Assembly: GCA_025997795.1 (NCBI GenBank)
Contig: BNVB01000046.1
Span: 1-20,910 of the forward strand
DNA from: Spirochaetia bacterium
GTDB lineage: Bacteria; Spirochaetota; Spirochaetia; Treponematales; Breznakiellaceae
DNA length: 20,910 nt
Direction: 5' to 3'
This document shows, piece by piece, positions 19,477-20,910 of this stretch. A program made the translations under genes and the position numbers. Each line of letters begins with the position of its first letter. The stretch's first letter is position 1. The notes under the pieces are model-generated. The model was not told the origin of the DNA. It searched no databases and saw only the letters and a program-made list of their open reading frames with translations.

Positions 19477-20910
19477 ATGACAATCGACAAAAGCAAGCTT
19501 GATAACAGCAAGGGTTACTGGGAAGGCGATTCTGATGCGGTAGACAAGGAAGCGGCGGATATAGCGGCATTCTATAAAAAAGAAGTCTGCAAAAGTTATC
19601 TGTCCATTAACCCCGGACAAATCGACGATAAACTGGGGGGAGCTTCCTTTTATGTAACCCGGAAGTACGACGGTGAGTTTGCGGTGCTTTTCTGGAACGG
19701 CACAGAATGTTTTTCCCTTAACACCGGCGGCCGGGTGCGTATGGGTCTGCCATGCCTGGAAGAAGCGGCGGCGCGTTTTAAGGCCGCAGGGCTTAGGTCG
19801 GCGGTAATTCCCGCAGAACTGTATGCCAGCGAGGAAAGCGAACGTTCCCGTGTGTTCGAGGTACTTGCTGCCCTGGCAGACAAAAACCTCCACTCAAAAC
19901 TTCATCTTGCCCCCTTTGACATTGTCAGCCTGGACGGCAAGCCTTTTAAGGCCTCTTCCTACGGTGACATCCACAAAAAATTGGGAGAGCTCTGCGGGAA
20001 CAGTACTCTTATGCAGCCGGTTCGCTCTGAAACCGCAGACTCCAGGGGGGCGGTAAAAGAAATCTTTGCCAAGTGGGTGGACGAAGAAGGAAGCGAGGGC
20101 CTTGTGGTCCGCAGTGAACTTCCCATGGTTTACAAAATCAAAAACCGCTATTCCCTTGATGCGGCGGTGGTTGGTTTTTCCGAGGGTACCGGCGATACCA
20201 AAGGTCAGGTTCGTACGCTGCTTTTGGCCCTCATGGCTGAAGACGGCAGTTTCCAACTTATCGGACGCTGCGGTAACGGTCTTGGGGAGGATCTAAAAAA
20301 AGAACTGCTCCCCAAACTGTTGGATAAAAAGATCGATTCCAAGTATATCGAAACCGATTCCAACCATGTGGCCTTTCACATGATCCGGCCAGAAATCGTT
20401 ATCGAATTACATATCAACGATGTACTTTTTGAGACCAGCTCGGGACCCATTCTTAATCCCCGGCTGGAACTGAAAAACGATGTTTACCACCGGGCGGGTA
20501 CGGTGCCCGGCGTATCGGTGGTGTTCCCCATTTTTTCCCGGTTCCGGGAAGACAAGCAGGTAAACCCCGTTGATGTACGGCTGGCCCAGATTAACGAAAT
20601 AAACTACAACCCCTATACAGAAAAAACCGCCGCCGCAAAGGAGCTGGCCCCATCAACGCTTATCAAACGGGAAGTATACAAAAAAATCCTCGGCGCCAAA
20701 CTGATGGTGCAAAAATTTGTCGTATGGAAAACCAACAAAGAAAAAACCGCCGGAGGGGTGGAAAATTATCCTGCCTATGTGCTGGCGTACACAAACTTTA
20801 GTTCAGACCGTACCGAGCCGCTGCAAAGCGAAGTGCGGGTATCCGGGAGCGAGGAACAGATCATGGCCCTCTGTACCGGGTTTATGGACAAGAACATCAA
20901 AAAGGGCTGG
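19477..20910 (+). CDS. ATP-dependent DNA/RNA ligase-like protein (3' end outside window)
   Basis: 478 codons are open from the ATG at 19477-19479 to the window edge without a stop. Nucleotidyltransferase motifs appear in order: motif I TRKYDGEF with Lys63 as the likely AMP-accepting residue; NTGGRV (82-87); AELY with Glu114; APFDIV with Phe147-Asp148; EGLVVR (207-212); and MVYKIKNRY (217-225) with Lys220/Lys222 as motif V. Such enzymes seal nicks using ATP. An OB-like part may follow (about 230-330), with further sequence of no recognised domain. It faces away from the cas operon and is separated from it by the orphan CRISPR unit, so a CRISPR link is not shown. Substrate (DNA or RNA) cannot be decided. 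The upstream TTG at 19462 is a less likely start. Confidence 0.8.
   Translation, partial: MTIDKSKLDNSKGYWEGDSDAVDKEAADIAAFYKKEVCKSYLSINPGQIDDKLGGASFYVTRKYDGEFAVLFWNGTECFSLNTGGRVRMGLPCLEEAAARFKAAGLRSAVIPAELYASEESERSRVFEVLAALADKNLHSKLHLAPFDIVSLDGKPFKASSYGDIHKKLGELCGNSTLMQPVRSETADSRGAVKEIFAKWVDEEGSEGLVVRSELPMVYKIKNRYSLDAAVVGFSEGTGDTKGQVRTLLLALMAEDGSFQLIGRCGNGLGEDLKKELLPKLLDKKIDSKYIETDSNHVAFHMIRPEIVIELHINDVLFETSSGPILNPRLELKNDVYHRAGTVPGVSVVFPIFSRFREDKQVNPVDVRLAQINEINYNPYTEKTAAAKELAPSTLIKREVYKKILGAKLMVQKFVVWKTNKEKTAGGVENYPAYVLAYTNFSSDRTEPLQSEVRVSGSEEQIMALCTGFMDKNIKKGW

Overview
The window carries a chromosomal ribosomal-protein/replication cluster next to a complete type I-C CRISPR-Cas locus. The order rpsF-ssb-rpsR-(membrane protein)-rplI-dnaB, all on the minus strand, matches the arrangement I recall from Treponema. 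Together with protein character and mid-range GC this suggests a spirochaete, possibly a free-living or gut Treponema. The genus is an inference.

Layout: 1-637 holds a 125-bp inverted duplication of the 3' half of a comFB-like gene. The left copy is fused in frame to the C-terminal third of a pseudouridine-5'-phosphate glycosidase (PsuG). 850-5100 is the housekeeping operon, read leftward from a strong promoter at 5183-5211. 5450-9397 is a CRISPR array of 60 repeats and 59 spacers, transcribed leftward from a leader at 9398-9612. 9613-19150 is the I-C cas operon, also leftward: cas3, a decayed cas5, a cas8c 5' fragment, a cas3 3' fragment, intact cas5c, cas8c (with a clear internal start for Cas11c), cas7, a 57-aa ORF not known to me as a cas gene, cas4, cas1 and cas2. 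Its promoter (TTGACA-17-TATATT) lies at 19202-19230. Upstream are an intrinsic terminator and an orphan CRISPR repeat-spacer-partial repeat (19327-19403). From 19477 a divergent plus-strand ATP-dependent ligase-like gene runs off the right edge.

Working together: Cas1, Cas2 and Cas4 would add spacers at the 9397 end. Cas5c would cut pre-crRNA at the base of the repeat hairpin. Cas5c, Cas8c, Cas11c and Cas7 would form Cascade, and Cas3 would nick and degrade target DNA. One intact copy of every I-C gene is present, so the system looks functional despite a recent ~1.38-kb tandem duplication inside the operon.

Most notable: (1) the coupled 57-aa ORF between cas7 and cas4, preceded by a GC-rich hairpin and a 20-codon overlapping leader ORF; (2) the microhomology-bounded tandem duplication with one decaying cas5; (3) repeat variants arranged in blocks along the array; (4) CRISPR repeats in the same orientation on both sides of the cas operon; (5) the comFB/psuG inverted repeat, which could act as a C-terminus-swapping switch; (6) a perfect Shine-Dalgarno for Cas11c.
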